A stretch of DNA of 20,664 nucleotides from Bacillota bacterium (GTDB taxonomy: Bacteria > Bacillota > Clostridia > Acetivibrionales > DSM-1351), in assembly GCA_023436485.1 (NCBI GenBank), contig JAEZIU010000336.1, forward strand, positions 1 through 20,664, given 5' to 3'. Below are positions 1-7,926 of this stretch, one piece after another; position 1 is the first letter of the stretch; each line of letters begins with the position of its first letter. The notes below the pieces were generated by a model. It had not been told where the DNA came from. It made no database searches and worked only from the letters and a program-made list of their open reading frames with translations. Position numbers and translations under genes: made by a program.

Positions 1-1
1 C

Positions 2-976
2 TTCCTTAAAAAGGCCCTGGCAGAAGCGGGAATGAAACAGATTCCGGTTATATCTCTAAATGCTCTGGGATTGGAAAATCAGCCGGGATTTAAGATTTCA
101 TTGAAGCTGCTGGATCTTGCATTAAAAGGACTTGTTTACGGAGATTTGCTTATGAGGGTTCTGTACAGGGTTCGACCATATGAAAAGATACCGGGCTCTG
201 CAAACGAACTGTATAGAAAATGGGCAGATGTATGTATGAAATCCATATATGAAGATAAAAAAGGAAGCTTTAAAAGAAATATAAAGGCTATTATTAAGGA
301 TTTTGACGAACTGGAAATAAACGATGTTGTAAAGCCAAAGGTTGGATTGGTTGGCGAAATATTGGTTAAGTTCCACCCAGATGCAAATAATAATGTAGTT
401 GATGTTGTGGAAAAAGAGGGTGCAGAAGCGGTAATGCCTGACCTCATTGACTTTTTCCTTTACTGTGCATATGGACCTAACTTCAAGCGTAAGTACTTGG
501 CAGGCTCCTTAAAGAGTAAGGCTGTAAACAACGCTGTTATAAGCGGAATAGAGTGGTATAGAAGGTACTTAAAGAAATACCTTCGTAAGAGTAAGAGGTT
601 TGATGCACCTCACTCAATATATCATCTTGCAAACAGTGCTTCGGAGATTCTCTCTCTGGGAAACCAGACAGGTGAGGGATGGTTCCTGACGGCGGAGATG
701 ATTGAACTGATTAAGAGCGGAGCCGGAAATATTATATGTATGCAACCATTTGCCTGTCTTCCTAACCACGTTACGGGAAAAGGTATGATTAAGGAACTCA
801 GAAGAAGATATCCTGAATCAAACATTGTTGCAGTTGACTATGATCCGGGTGCAAGTGAAGTTAACCAGCTTAACAGAATAAAGCTTATGATGTCGGTTGC
901 ATTTAAGAACTTGAAAGGCGAGACTGATTTGCAGGATGGCTATCAGGCTCCCGAACAGGAAAAAAAGCAAGCGTAG
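2..976 (+). CDS. 2-hydroxyacyl-CoA dehydratase activase-related protein, C-terminal part (partial)
   Basis: The frame is open from the left edge, so this is the last 324 residues of a longer protein; the first ATG at 32 is internal. The sequence resembles the C-terminal region (DUF2229/HgdB-like) of the large clostridial proteins, about 1400 residues, that join BadF/BadG-type activase modules to a dehydratase-like part. Seen directly: the segment with PVISLNALGLE near the start, a CMQPFACLPNHVTGKG segment with two cysteines that could ligate an Fe-S cluster, and a final VAVDYDPGASEVNQLNR segment typical of this family. Family knowledge: such activases use ATP and an Fe-S cluster to pass a low-potential electron to a 2-hydroxyacyl-CoA dehydratase. 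The substrate of this large fusion type is not known, and the ATPase modules lie outside the window. The gene ends shortly before a strong hairpin terminator. Confidence 0.8.
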   Translation, partial: FLKKALAEAGMKQIPVISLNALGLENQPGFKISLKLLDLALKGLVYGDLLMRVLYRVRPYEKIPGSANELYRKWADVCMKSIYEDKKGSFKRNIKAIIKDFDELEINDVVKPKVGLVGEILVKFHPDANNNVVDVVEKEGAEAVMPDLIDFFLYCAYGPNFKRKYLAGSLKSKAVNNAVISGIEWYRRYLKKYLRKSKRFDAPHSIYHLANSASEILSLGNQTGEGWFLTAEMIELIKSGAGNIICMQPFACLPNHVTGKGMIKELRRRYPESNIVAVDYDPGASEVNQLNRIKLMMSVAFKNLKGETDLQDGYQAPEQEKKQA

Positions 977-1003
977 GCTTCAGTATAAAAGAATGTAAGA
1001 AAT

Positions 1004-1042
1004 AAAAAAAGCTTCAGGATAAATATCCTGAAGCTTTTTTTT
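1004..1042. terminator. Bidirectional intrinsic terminator between convergent genes
   Basis: A perfect 10-bp stem (1011-1020 with 1025-1034, GCTTCAGGAT/ATCCTGAAGC) has a 4-nt loop. It is flanked by seven A on the left (1004-1010) and eight T on the right (1035-1042), so it can act as a Rho-independent terminator on both strands. It lies 27 bp after the plus-strand stop codon and 5 bp from the minus-strand kinase stop codon, which fits a shared terminator for the convergent genes. Confidence 0.9.
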
Positions 1043-1047
1043 AAGAA

Positions 1048-3285
1048 TTATTTTGCTTTGGGTATTACAACAATTGCTTTAAAAAGGTCTCCGTCAATAT
1101 TGATTGAAAAGCTTCCACCTTGAATTTCAGTAAGGCTTCTGGCAATAGAAAGACCGAGGCCGGAACCCTCACTGTTACGGGACGAGTCTCCTCGCTTGAA
1201 GCGTTCCATAAGCTCATCTGCGGGAATGTTCAATTCATATGCAGAAATATTTTTTATTGAAACAACTATGTTGTCATTTACATCTGCAGTTTCAACATAA
1301 ACTCTGGAATTTGGCATTGCATACTTGAAAACATTTGAAATCAAGTTTTCTATAACCCGCCAAAGGAGCTTTCCGTCAGCTATGACAAGTAGTTTATCAG
1401 ATGCAAAATTAGTCCTGAAATTCAGTCCTGAGGTCTGGATTTTGTCTGACAATTCTCCAAGGCCTTGATTTATTAAGGATACTATATTTATTTCTTCAGG
1501 GTTAACAGTTATACTTCCACTGGATGCTTTTGCAGCCTCAAATAAGTCTTCTGTTAATGTTTTGAGCCTTTGAGACTTGCTATCAATTATATCAAGGTAT
1601 TTTTGAGAGTTTTTAGAAGAAAGTCCCTCACTTTTTAACAAATCCACATAGGTAATTATAGAGGTCAAAGGAGTTTTTAGGTCATGAGAGACATTGGTAA
1701 TTAACTCGGCTTTCATCCTCTCAGCCTTTACCTGACTGCTGACTGCATGTTTTAAGCCGTCTGCAATACTGTCAATTGTTTCGGAGAGTTCTTTGAACTC
1801 AGGGATTCTTTGAGGTGGAATATTAGTTGACTGTTCCCCAGAGCGGATTCTTCTTGCACCTTCCGTTATAATTTTTACACTCTTGAAGGCCTTCAGCAGA
1901 AAATAAACTGCTGTAACATTAATACCAACCTCTAGAGCCAGACCAAGCAGTATGCCAAATGAGTTTGTAAACAAAAGTGCTACGCCAACCAATGTGGCAA
2001 CAGCATATATCCCCAAAATAAGGATTAATCTTAATGCTGCAGGACTGTTATCATATACAGAGAGAAATTTTTTCAATAATTTTGTGAAAAAGTTATTTTT
2101 TATCCATATAGAAGTCTTGTAAATCAGAGTACTCTTTATAACTTCATGCCTTTTGAACCTTCTTACAAACATAGTAACGAAAACGATTCCGGCAAGTGTT
2201 CCAATGGATATTGTCACACCTAATAAAACAGTTAAAAGATTTATATTGTAGTAGGAGCTGTTTTTGTATATTATGTACCTCCCATATTCGAAAACGGGTG
2301 CAATGCAAAGAACTACAATTCCTGCTAAAACCGCTAAGGCAACATCAAGATATATATCATCTATGGGAATAAGCAGGAGCTCGTCTTTACGTCTGCTTCT
2401 TCCTGCGGCATAAATAATATAGGAAAGGGCAATTAGAAAGGCCGCTATTCCAATAACTACGAACCTTATTCCGGACAGACCTTCATGAACATTTCGATTA
2501 TAGGATGACAGTTCGGCGTTATATCGTTCCTGAGACAATCCCAGAAAGACAGTAGTATCTGAGGGAATACTGTCAGTATAAAAATATAGGTCAAGATTCT
2601 TGTTTTCACTTGGCTGTTTAAATTGAAAATTTACAGGGAGTGAATTGAAGAAATCTGTAACGTCATTGTTATAGTTGTTGGTTAACGTTACGGTACCATT
2701 TCTTACAACAGTGTAATAGATTCCTTTAGTTTTAATTAGGGAATCCAGTTTCATATGGTAATCTGCCAACTGGTCTTTGATATAATCGGCTTCAATGTCA
2801 TATATCTTTGTTTTATACTCATTTTCTATTTTATCAATTTCGCTTTTTCTTTCATCTATTATCTTTTGCTTTTCAGGGCTGATTTCTGTCAAAGGGTTTG
2901 AATTATTAGTAATTTCACTATTTATGCCTTCATTATCATTCAGCATAGCACGGTAGTAATCATTTACGCGGTCAATCTCCATTTGTTTATCGCTCAGTAG
3001 CTGATTTCTTCTGCCGTTTATCTCATTTTTGTCCAGACAAGCTCCCGATTTTATGTTTTCTTCGTTTTTGTAGTTTATTGCAATATCAAAAAGTTGCATG
3101 TAAGGCCCCATAAGTGTATCCCGAAGGTATATACTTTTCTTAATATCCTTGCTTTGAACTGCCGTGTCAAAGTAAGGAGCCTTTAGCATGCCATATGCCA
3201 ATGTAAGCATTCCGACAACACATACTATGACTGCAAAAGCTTTCAGCCAGACAGAATATCTATATTTTTTCAATTTTATATCCAA
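1048..3285 (-). CDS. Membrane sensor histidine kinase with six predicted membrane segments
   Basis: The product is 745 residues. It has a first membrane segment (about 13-34), a large presumably extracellular region (36-270) with a charged helical or coiled-coil stretch (135-185), then five more hydrophobic segments (271-293, 312-333, 347-373, 417-440, 442-465). A HAMP-like linker follows (466-515), then HisKA with NVSHDLKTPLTS and phosphoacceptor His534, and HATPase_c with N-box ENLISNVFKYA (646-656) and G2 box GSGLGLSI (707-714). The G1 box is atypical: KNIS replaces DxGxG. The start is TTG at 3285, with AGGTGG 9 nt upstream. The next Met (26) would break the first membrane segment. The gene overlaps the regulator gene by 26 bp, so the two form a translationally coupled pair. 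The stimulus is unknown; the membrane-rich input half suggests an envelope or membrane signal. Confidence 0.9.
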   Translation of the reverse strand: MDIKLKKYRYSVWLKAFAVIVCVVGMLTLAYGMLKAPYFDTAVQSKDIKKSIYLRDTLMGPYMQLFDIAINYKNEENIKSGACLDKNEINGRRNQLLSDKQMEIDRVNDYYRAMLNDNEGINSEITNNSNPLTEISPEKQKIIDERKSEIDKIENEYKTKIYDIEADYIKDQLADYHMKLDSLIKTKGIYYTVVRNGTVTLTNNYNNDVTDFFNSLPVNFQFKQPSENKNLDLYFYTDSIPSDTTVFLGLSQERYNAELSSYNRNVHEGLSGIRFVVIGIAAFLIALSYIIYAAGRSRRKDELLLIPIDDIYLDVALAVLAGIVVLCIAPVFEYGRYIIYKNSSYYNINLLTVLLGVTISIGTLAGIVFVTMFVRRFKRHEVIKSTLIYKTSIWIKNNFFTKLLKKFLSVYDNSPAALRLILILGIYAVATLVGVALLFTNSFGILLGLALEVGINVTAVYFLLKAFKSVKIITEGARRIRSGEQSTNIPPQRIPEFKELSETIDSIADGLKHAVSSQVKAERMKAELITNVSHDLKTPLTSIITYVDLLKSEGLSSKNSQKYLDIIDSKSQRLKTLTEDLFEAAKASSGSITVNPEEINIVSLINQGLGELSDKIQTSGLNFRTNFASDKLLVIADGKLLWRVIENLISNVFKYAMPNSRVYVETADVNDNIVVSIKNISAYELNIPADELMERFKRGDSSRNSEGSGLGLSIARSLTEIQGGSFSINIDGDLFKAIVVIPKAK

Positions 3286-3946
3286 TTCCCCACACCACCT
3301 TTAAATATTTAGGTTCTTTCGGATTAATCTCAATTTTTTCGCGAATTCTTCTTATATGGACAGCAACGGTATTTTCAGGTGAAAAGGAGGGTTCGTTCCA
3401 TACCTGTTCATAGATTTGGTCAATTGAAAACACCTTTCCGGCATTTTCGCATAAGAACTTTAATATTTTATATTCTACAGGTGTTAACTTTACCTGTTTA
3501 TCGTCAACTTTTACTTCCTTTGCGTCATCGTCAATAACAAGGCCTCCTGTTTTGAATACACCTGATTGTGCTACAAAGCTGCCCAATGATACATACCTTC
3601 TAAGTAGTGACTTTACCCGAGCAACGAGTTCAAGAGGGTTGAAGGGTTTGGTTACATAATCATCCGCACCCATGTTTAAACCAATGATTTTGTCTGTGTC
3701 TTCTGATTTTGCACTTAACATTAAGACAGGAATATTATATTTTTCACGAATTTTCATAGTGGCACGGATTCCATCCATTACAGGCATCATTATATCAATA
3801 ATAACCAGATGTATCTCAGAATTATCAAAGACCGAAAGAGCTTCGGCACCGTTATATGCCTTATAAACACAATAACCTTCATTTTTCAGATATATCTCGA
3901 TGGCATCCACAATTTCCTTATCATCATCACAAACAAGAATATTCAC
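3260..3946 (-). CDS. OmpR/PhoB-family response regulator
   Basis: The product is 228 residues from the GTG at 3946, chosen because GGAGG lies 8 nt upstream; an in-frame GTG at 3961 overlaps that ribosome binding site and has none of its own. The receiver domain (about 1-115) has the acidic pocket CDDD (residues 6-9), phosphoacceptor Asp51 in IIDIMMP, Ser78, and Lys100 in KPFNP. The C-terminal winged-helix domain (about 130-228) has VKLTPVEYKILKFL, VHIRRIREKI and the closing VVWGIGYKIEK typical of OmpR/PhoB DNA-binding domains. It lies immediately upstream of, and overlaps, the sensor kinase gene, so it is almost certainly the cognate partner. Target genes cannot be told from sequence. An 11-bp-spaced direct repeat upstream (4109-4126) is a candidate binding site for autoregulation. 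Confidence 0.95.
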   Translation of the reverse strand: MNILVCDDDKEIVDAIEIYLKNEGYCVYKAYNGAEALSVFDNSEIHLVIIDIMMPVMDGIRATMKIREKYNIPVLMLSAKSEDTDKIIGLNMGADDYVTKPFNPLELVARVKSLLRRYVSLGSFVAQSGVFKTGGLVIDDDAKEVKVDDKQVKLTPVEYKILKFLCENAGKVFSIDQIYEQVWNEPSFSPENTVAVHIRRIREKIEINPKEPKYLKVVWGIGYKIEKI

Positions 3947-4006
3947 AAAAACTACCTCCACAAATATGCTACTTAGTTGCTTAATAAGCTGTTATTCAAC
4001 GCAAAC

Positions 4007-4012
4007 ATTATA
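4007..4012 (-). promoter_or_regulatory. Possible -10 element for the two-component operon
   Basis: On the minus strand a perfect TATAAT lies about 60 nt upstream of the regulator GTG. No good -35 hexamer is found at 16-18 bp. A second weaker candidate pair, TTGTCC (4081-4086) with TAGATT 17 bp downstream, lies closer to the direct repeat at 4109-4126. Which one, if either, is used cannot be decided from sequence. Confidence 0.3.
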
Positions 4013-4108
4013 TCACATCCTTTTATTAGCTTTTTAGGACATGTAAAATATAGCTATAATCTACATTTATAATAATAGCAGGACAATCTTACGGAACTAT
4101 TGATAAAA

Positions 4109-4126
4109 TTCTTAAGATATTCTTAA
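4109..4126. promoter_or_regulatory. Direct repeat with 11-bp period, candidate OmpR/PhoB-type operator
   Basis: TTCTTAA occurs twice (4109-4115 and 4120-4126), the starts 11 bp apart; the minus strand reads TTAAGAA twice. OmpR/PhoB-family regulators commonly bind as tandem dimers to direct repeats one helical turn apart. The site is about 165 bp upstream of the regulator start, beyond any plausible -35, where an activator could bind. The link to this particular regulator is inference. Confidence 0.4.
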
Positions 4127-4153
4127 CGTGAAGGGGAGAGGCTTATATAAACA

Positions 4154-4192
4154 GGAGTGCCTTTACTGTACTATAACAAGTAATGGCACTCC
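4154..4192 (-). terminator. Hairpin downstream of the zinc-ribbon gene
   Basis: A 14-bp stem (4154-4167 with 4179-4192, GGAGTGCC/GGCACTCC at the base, one T-T mismatch) has an 11-nt loop. On the minus strand it begins 8 nt after the stop codon of the zinc-ribbon gene. It is followed by only a short T run (TGTTTATAT), so it may be an imperfect intrinsic terminator. It separates that gene from the two-component operon. Confidence 0.6.
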
Positions 4193-4199
4193 CGATTGG

Positions 4200-4415
4200 T
4201 TAGATATTCAAGTCGTATTTATAAAAACTGTTAGTTGTATCGGCAGTCATATCTTTTGATACATTTGTTCCGTCAAGTAGAAGCTTATGCCCGCAACTTT
4301 CACATCTGAAAGTAAGTCCGTTTAATCTGCTTATTTCTTCTTCCGGAAGGTTTAACAATACGCTTTCACAAATGCAGCATCTAATTGTGCAAAAATTCAA
4401 ATTATCTTCCCCCAT
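4200..4415 (-). CDS. Small zinc-ribbon protein
   Basis: The product is 71 residues with two CxxC knuckles, Cys13-Cys16 and Cys38-Cys41, separated by 21 residues; Cys9 and Cys14 are extra. The rest is acidic with no membrane segment. This layout is a typical small zinc ribbon, but I do not recognise a named family. The start is uncertain: ATG at 4415 has no ribosome binding site, while TTG at 4400 is preceded by GGGGGAAG at suitable spacing and would give a 66-residue protein starting just before Cys9. The gene is flanked downstream by a hairpin and upstream by the divergent spoIIP gene, so it is probably a single-gene unit. A nucleic-acid-binding or metal-dependent adaptor role is possible but only inferred. 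Confidence 0.6.
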   Translation of the reverse strand: MGEDNLNFCTIRCCICESVLLNLPEEEISRLNGLTFRCESCGHKLLLDGTNVSKDMTADTTNSFYKYDLNI

Positions 4416-4544
4416 TTCAATTATATTCTATAAGGTATATTTAGAATTGACTATTTTTAGAACTTCATTCATATAAATAGTACTAAATTATATTACAATA
4501 TTTCCCGTAAATACGTTACAAATTTTGAAAATATGTACAAGCCA

Positions 4545-4573
4545 GTAATATTATTATTTTATATGAATATAGT
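4545..4573 (+). promoter_or_regulatory. Candidate sigma-E promoter of spoIIP
   Basis: GTAATATT (4545-4552) matches 7 of 8 positions of the sigma-E -35 consensus as I recall it from Bacillus (GTCATATT). AATATAGT (4566-4573) matches 5 of 8 of the -10 consensus (CATACAAT). The spacer is 13 bp, and the start codon follows 55 bp later. spoIIP is sigma-E dependent in Bacillus subtilis, which supports the assignment; in such AT-rich DNA a chance match is possible. Confidence 0.4.
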
Positions 4574-4627
4574 TTTTATAACCCGAAATTTATAAAGATT
4601 TTGCTGTTAGATATGGAGGTCAATGCT

Positions 4628-5851
4628 ATGAGAGATACAATTTATGATAATACCTATTTGGAAGGAAACAAGGGTAATCTGGCAAAACTGCCAATAATTT
4701 TGTGTGCAGTCGGCGGTATTATACTTGGGGGGATAGCTTTCAGATTGGCAAATGATAAGGTGAATTTACCCATTGATTTTAAACACATTACTCAGAAATC
4801 ATCTGCTTCAATCGAATCCTCTGACAATATAAAAGAGTTTGTTTTTAAGCTCTTTGGAATTGATCTGTACAATCCAATAACAATAGTAAATACAAACTAT
4901 CCATATTTCAAAATGTTTTATGATAAAAGTTATCAACCGTCTGCTTCTGAAAAAGTACAGCAGGAGATTAACAAAATTCAAAATGCACAGACAAAACCTG
5001 TACCACAACCACAGTTAAATGTATCACAGAAGCCTTCAAATACCTCTACAGGGCAGTTAAAAGAGGCATCAAGCAGCATTACATTTGAGGGTGATGTTGA
5101 AGAGACTGATCAAAAAAATAATCCTATTGTGTCAAGTGGAAAAATCAACATTAAAAATGAAACCGGTTTAAAAATAGATATAAAAAAGCTACTTAATGAG
5201 CCTTTAAAACTTGTGCCTGATAAAAAAGGCCCCAAAATATTCATTTATCATACCCACACAACAGAGTGTTTTTTAAAGAGTGCCGATGAAATAGGCAAAA
5301 GCAAAACCCCTTCAAGGACAACCAACAATAAATACAATGTTGTCAGGGTTGGAGATGCTTTGATAAATAATCTCAAAAAATACAATATAGATGTTTTACA
5401 TAATACAACCATACATGATGCCGATTACAATAGTTCATATGTAAAATCGCTTAATACGCTGACTGGTTACGTTGACAAGTATTCTTCTCTTAAAATGGCC
5501 ATAGATCTTCACCGTGATGCCGCAGGAGAAGGAAAGCTGCGAGCGGTAAAGAAAATTAACGGCAAAAATGTAGCGGAAATAATGTTTGTTATTGGTACAG
5601 ATGCCAAATTAAGCAATCCACGGTGGAAGGAGAATCTGAAGCTTGCAATTAAAGTCCAGGCCAGACTGAACGAAATATGTCCTGGAATAGCAAAACCGAT
5701 ATACGTTAGTAAAAATAGGTACAACCAACATTTAATGAACGGTTCGGTTATAGTTGAAATCGGAGGAGACGGAAATGTAATTGACGAATGTGTCCGTAGC
5801 ACATCATATCTGGCGGAGGCTATAAATGATGTTATATTCAAAAAGAAATAG
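4628..5851 (+). CDS. spoIIP: Stage II sporulation protein P, peptidoglycan hydrolase
   Basis: The product is 407 residues from the ATG at 4628, which has GGAGG 8 nt upstream. An upstream in-frame TTG at 4601 is less likely because the ribosome binding site lies after it. There is one N-terminal membrane anchor (about 22-40), a low-complexity Pro/Gln/Ser linker (about 105-165), then the SpoIIP amidase/endopeptidase domain (about 200-407). Conserved residues seen: HTHTTE (His208, His210, Glu213), DLHRDA with His295, and VEIGGDGN with Glu377, consistent with a zinc-dependent catalytic site. Known role: with SpoIID and SpoIIM it degrades septal peptidoglycan to drive engulfment during sporulation; it cleaves stem peptides and cross-links. 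It is the clearest evidence that the host forms spores. In Bacillus spoIIP also lies near lepA, as here. Confidence 0.95.
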   Translation: MRDTIYDNTYLEGNKGNLAKLPIILCAVGGIILGGIAFRLANDKVNLPIDFKHITQKSSASIESSDNIKEFVFKLFGIDLYNPITIVNTNYPYFKMFYDKSYQPSASEKVQQEINKIQNAQTKPVPQPQLNVSQKPSNTSTGQLKEASSSITFEGDVEETDQKNNPIVSSGKINIKNETGLKIDIKKLLNEPLKLVPDKKGPKIFIYHTHTTECFLKSADEIGKSKTPSRTTNNKYNVVRVGDALINNLKKYNIDVLHNTTIHDADYNSSYVKSLNTLTGYVDKYSSLKMAIDLHRDAAGEGKLRAVKKINGKNVAEIMFVIGTDAKLSNPRWKENLKLAIKVQARLNEICPGIAKPIYVSKNRYNQHLMNGSVIVEIGGDGNVIDECVRSTSYLAEAINDVIFKKK

Positions 5852-5944
5852 GGATAAAATAACTTCGTATTGTTAAAAATAGTACATATGGGTTATTCTT
5901 AAAACGGATTTAAACCCGAAATAACAGAAAATACGGGGTTATAT

Positions 5945-6226
5945 ATGCCAAGAAAAACAAGATTCAAGCAAAGGAGATTGTACCAATTTAAAATTGTACT
6001 TGTATCATTATTATTTGTGACAATAATTGTATTCGGACTTTTAGCAGTTGATTATAGTAAAAGTTATATTTACTATGGTGAACCTAAAATAGAAATTCTG
6101 CAAATAACTTCTGTTGACCCTGACGTATATCGAATAACCTTTTTAAATAATTATTTTGATCTTAATTTGAAGTATTTAAAGGATAATGTCTTAAAAGTAA
6201 GAGCTTTTTTTATTACTGACCGGTAG
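5945..6226 (+). CDS. Small single-pass membrane protein of unknown function
   Basis: The product is 93 residues. A basic N-terminus (KTRFKQRR) precedes one strong membrane segment (about 16-37), so the C-terminal 55 residues should face outward. That part is rich in Tyr, Ile and Asp and looks like beta strands; no cysteine or known motif is seen. The ribosome binding site is weak (CGGGG about 8 nt before the ATG), which lowers confidence. It starts 93 bp after spoIIP in the same direction, and no terminator is visible between them, so it may be co-transcribed. In Bacillus subtilis a small membrane-type gene, yqxA, sits between spoIIP and lepA. The position here is similar, but I see no convincing sequence likeness, so I do not assign that name. 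Confidence 0.6.
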   Translation: MPRKTRFKQRRLYQFKIVLVSLLFVTIIVFGLLAVDYSKSYIYYGEPKIEILQITSVDPDVYRITFLNNYFDLNLKYLKDNVLKVRAFFITDR

Positions 6227-6311
6227 TGTAACCATATTGTTACCATTATGTAGTTTGTATGTGTTAATCTACATTAAGATATTAATTTAAAAACAGAAAG
6301 GGTCTGACATA

Positions 6312-7754
6312 ATGAAAAAAGCACTATTATTAATCACGGTTATTGCATTCGCATTAACAATGTTTCCGGCTGTTTCAGGTTTTCCAACCGCTTCTGCAAG
6401 TTCAGAATCGTCTGTAAAAGTTGAGATGGCAAAGATAGAAAAAGTTGATGGCAGCTGTTCCATAAAAATAATATACCCTGTGTTTAGCGGTTTTGCTTCA
6501 GCGCAAAAAATCAATGACACATTAAACAATTCAAACCTTGATTCTATCGGGTTTATCAGGAGAGAACAGGCGTTTTTGGATGAATACATTAAGAATATGC
6601 CCCCAAGAGAACAAAATTTCCCTTTGGCGGTCGTAGATTCAAAATTTGATTACAACACAAGCGGTGATATTCTTTCCCTGGTTACAAATACATATTATTA
6701 CATCGGTGGTGCACATGGTTCGACTACACTGGAGTCTTATACTGTAAATACGAAAACCGGTGAAATATATACCTTTAATTCTTTATTTAATCCTAACTCC
6801 AACTACAAAAAAGTTATTCTTGATAAAATTAAAAAGTCAATCGATAAAGAAAAAGATATGTATTTTGAAGAAGCAAAGACTACTGTGGATGAAACAAAAA
6901 GCAATTACACTTTTTATATTGACGGAGACAGACTTGTAATATACTTTGGATTATATGAATTAAAGCCATATGCAGGAGGAATAGCAACATTCAATATACC
7001 TGCCAAGGAACTTAAAGGATTGCTGAAGGATGACGTCTATAAACAAATGGTAAATGCAAAACCCCTTGAAAAAATAAGACTAAACGGTACAAGTATGAAA
7101 ACTCAGTTCAAAACCATCGAAAAAGACTATGAATTAATGTTACCTCTTAAAGCTACGGCTGAAATCCTTGGCTACAAGGTAGGCTGGGATTCAAAAAATG
7201 GAGCAAGCATAGCAGGTGGATATATCAAGAGTAATGTAGACACCTATTATACAACAGATTCAAAAAAAATAAAGCTCACTCCCGCCAAAATAGTAGCCAA
7301 TGTAATGTACGTACCAATATCATATTTTTCTGAAGTTTTAAAAGAGGATGTAAGTTATTACGGAGAAGGAGTACGATTGTTTACAAAATCAACCGTAACC
7401 CCAAGTCAGTTCGATATTCAGAGCACTGAGTTTATAAGAGCTGACAGTGCAAAAGAATGTGCTGATTTGTATGCAAAAGCTGTAAAGGAACGTAAAGGAG
7501 TAATTCAGTACGGCCTTATGTCACAAAAATTAAGGGCTGCTAAAAAACCCGGTTTTGAAGAAATGAATTGGGTAACTGGGGTATCCAGCCCATGGGTAAC
7601 AACATACAATGTTAAGGATAACGGAAATGGCACTTTTAAAATAACATTCCATTGGGCTACATCTACGGGAAAATCCCCTGACACAATAGTAACCCTGACC
7701 GTAAGCAAGGTAAAGGATCAGGAGTACTTTGAGATTTCCGGCATAAAAGAGTAA
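6312..7754 (+). CDS. Secreted DUF4163/DUF3298-type protein with copper-amine-oxidase-N-like domain
   Basis: The product is 480 residues with a Sec signal peptide (about 1-30: KK, a hydrophobic core, then ASAS). Residues about 35-235 resemble the DUF4163-DUF3298 pair found in RsiV and PdaC; the YYIGGAHG (129-136) followed by YTVNTKTGEIYTFNSLF (143-159) is characteristic. Residues about 255-358 resemble the copper amine oxidase N-terminal-like domain (IRLNGT, LMLPLKATAEILGYKVGWD, VMYVPISYFSEVL). The C-terminal 110 residues (WVTGVSSPWVTTY and a beta-rich end) are not recognised. No polysaccharide deacetylase domain is present. In RsiV this domain pair binds lysozyme, so a cell-wall or lysozyme-related role is possible, but that is inference. 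GAAAGGG precedes the ATG. A strong hairpin follows, so this ends a transcription unit. Confidence 0.8.
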   Translation: MKKALLLITVIAFALTMFPAVSGFPTASASSESSVKVEMAKIEKVDGSCSIKIIYPVFSGFASAQKINDTLNNSNLDSIGFIRREQAFLDEYIKNMPPREQNFPLAVVDSKFDYNTSGDILSLVTNTYYYIGGAHGSTTLESYTVNTKTGEIYTFNSLFNPNSNYKKVILDKIKKSIDKEKDMYFEEAKTTVDETKSNYTFYIDGDRLVIYFGLYELKPYAGGIATFNIPAKELKGLLKDDVYKQMVNAKPLEKIRLNGTSMKTQFKTIEKDYELMLPLKATAEILGYKVGWDSKNGASIAGGYIKSNVDTYYTTDSKKIKLTPAKIVANVMYVPISYFSEVLKEDVSYYGEGVRLFTKSTVTPSQFDIQSTEFIRADSAKECADLYAKAVKERKGVIQYGLMSQKLRAAKKPGFEEMNWVTGVSSPWVTTYNVKDNGNGTFKITFHWATSTGKSPDTIVTLTVSKVKDQEYFEISGIKE

Positions 7755-7776
7755 TTATTATTCGGGACTTAAGTGA

Positions 7777-7822
7777 AAAGCTATAGTCATCTGCAAAAAG
7801 GGTGACTATAGCTTTGTGTTTT
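7777..7822 (+). terminator. Intrinsic terminator after the secreted DUF3298-type gene
   Basis: A perfect 13-bp stem (7777-7789 with 7803-7815, AAAGCTATAGTCA and its complement) has a 13-nt loop and is followed by GTGTTTTT. It lies 22 bp after the stop codon and 28 bp before the lepA -35, so it insulates lepA from the upstream genes. Confidence 0.85.
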
Positions 7823-7849
7823 TGGGACAATAAGTATCAAATCACTATA

Positions 7850-7877
7850 TTGCACCTTTAAAAGTATATGGTATAAT
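7850..7877 (+). promoter_or_regulatory. Sigma-A promoter of lepA
   Basis: TTGCAC (7850-7855) and TATAAT (7872-7877) are separated by 16 bp. An extended -10 TGG immediately precedes TATAAT. The start codon is 49 bp downstream, and the promoter lies directly after a terminator. Confidence 0.8.
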
Positions 7878-7926
7878 TAAATGCGCATAATCTGTTTATG
7901 TGGAATCAAAGCTTTGGAGGTAACAA

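Noticed and set aside
136..447. Minus-strand open frames inside the dehydratase activase-related gene
   Set aside because: They are complements of a well-supported coding region, Ser/Phe-rich as expected for antisense reading, with no ribosome binding sites.
6227..6311. Short inverted repeat GTAAC-CATATT-GTTAC and a weak TTGTAT/GATATT promoter-like pair before the DUF3298-type gene
   Set aside because: Arms are short and the hexamers match poorly; I cannot separate them from background in this AT-rich gap.
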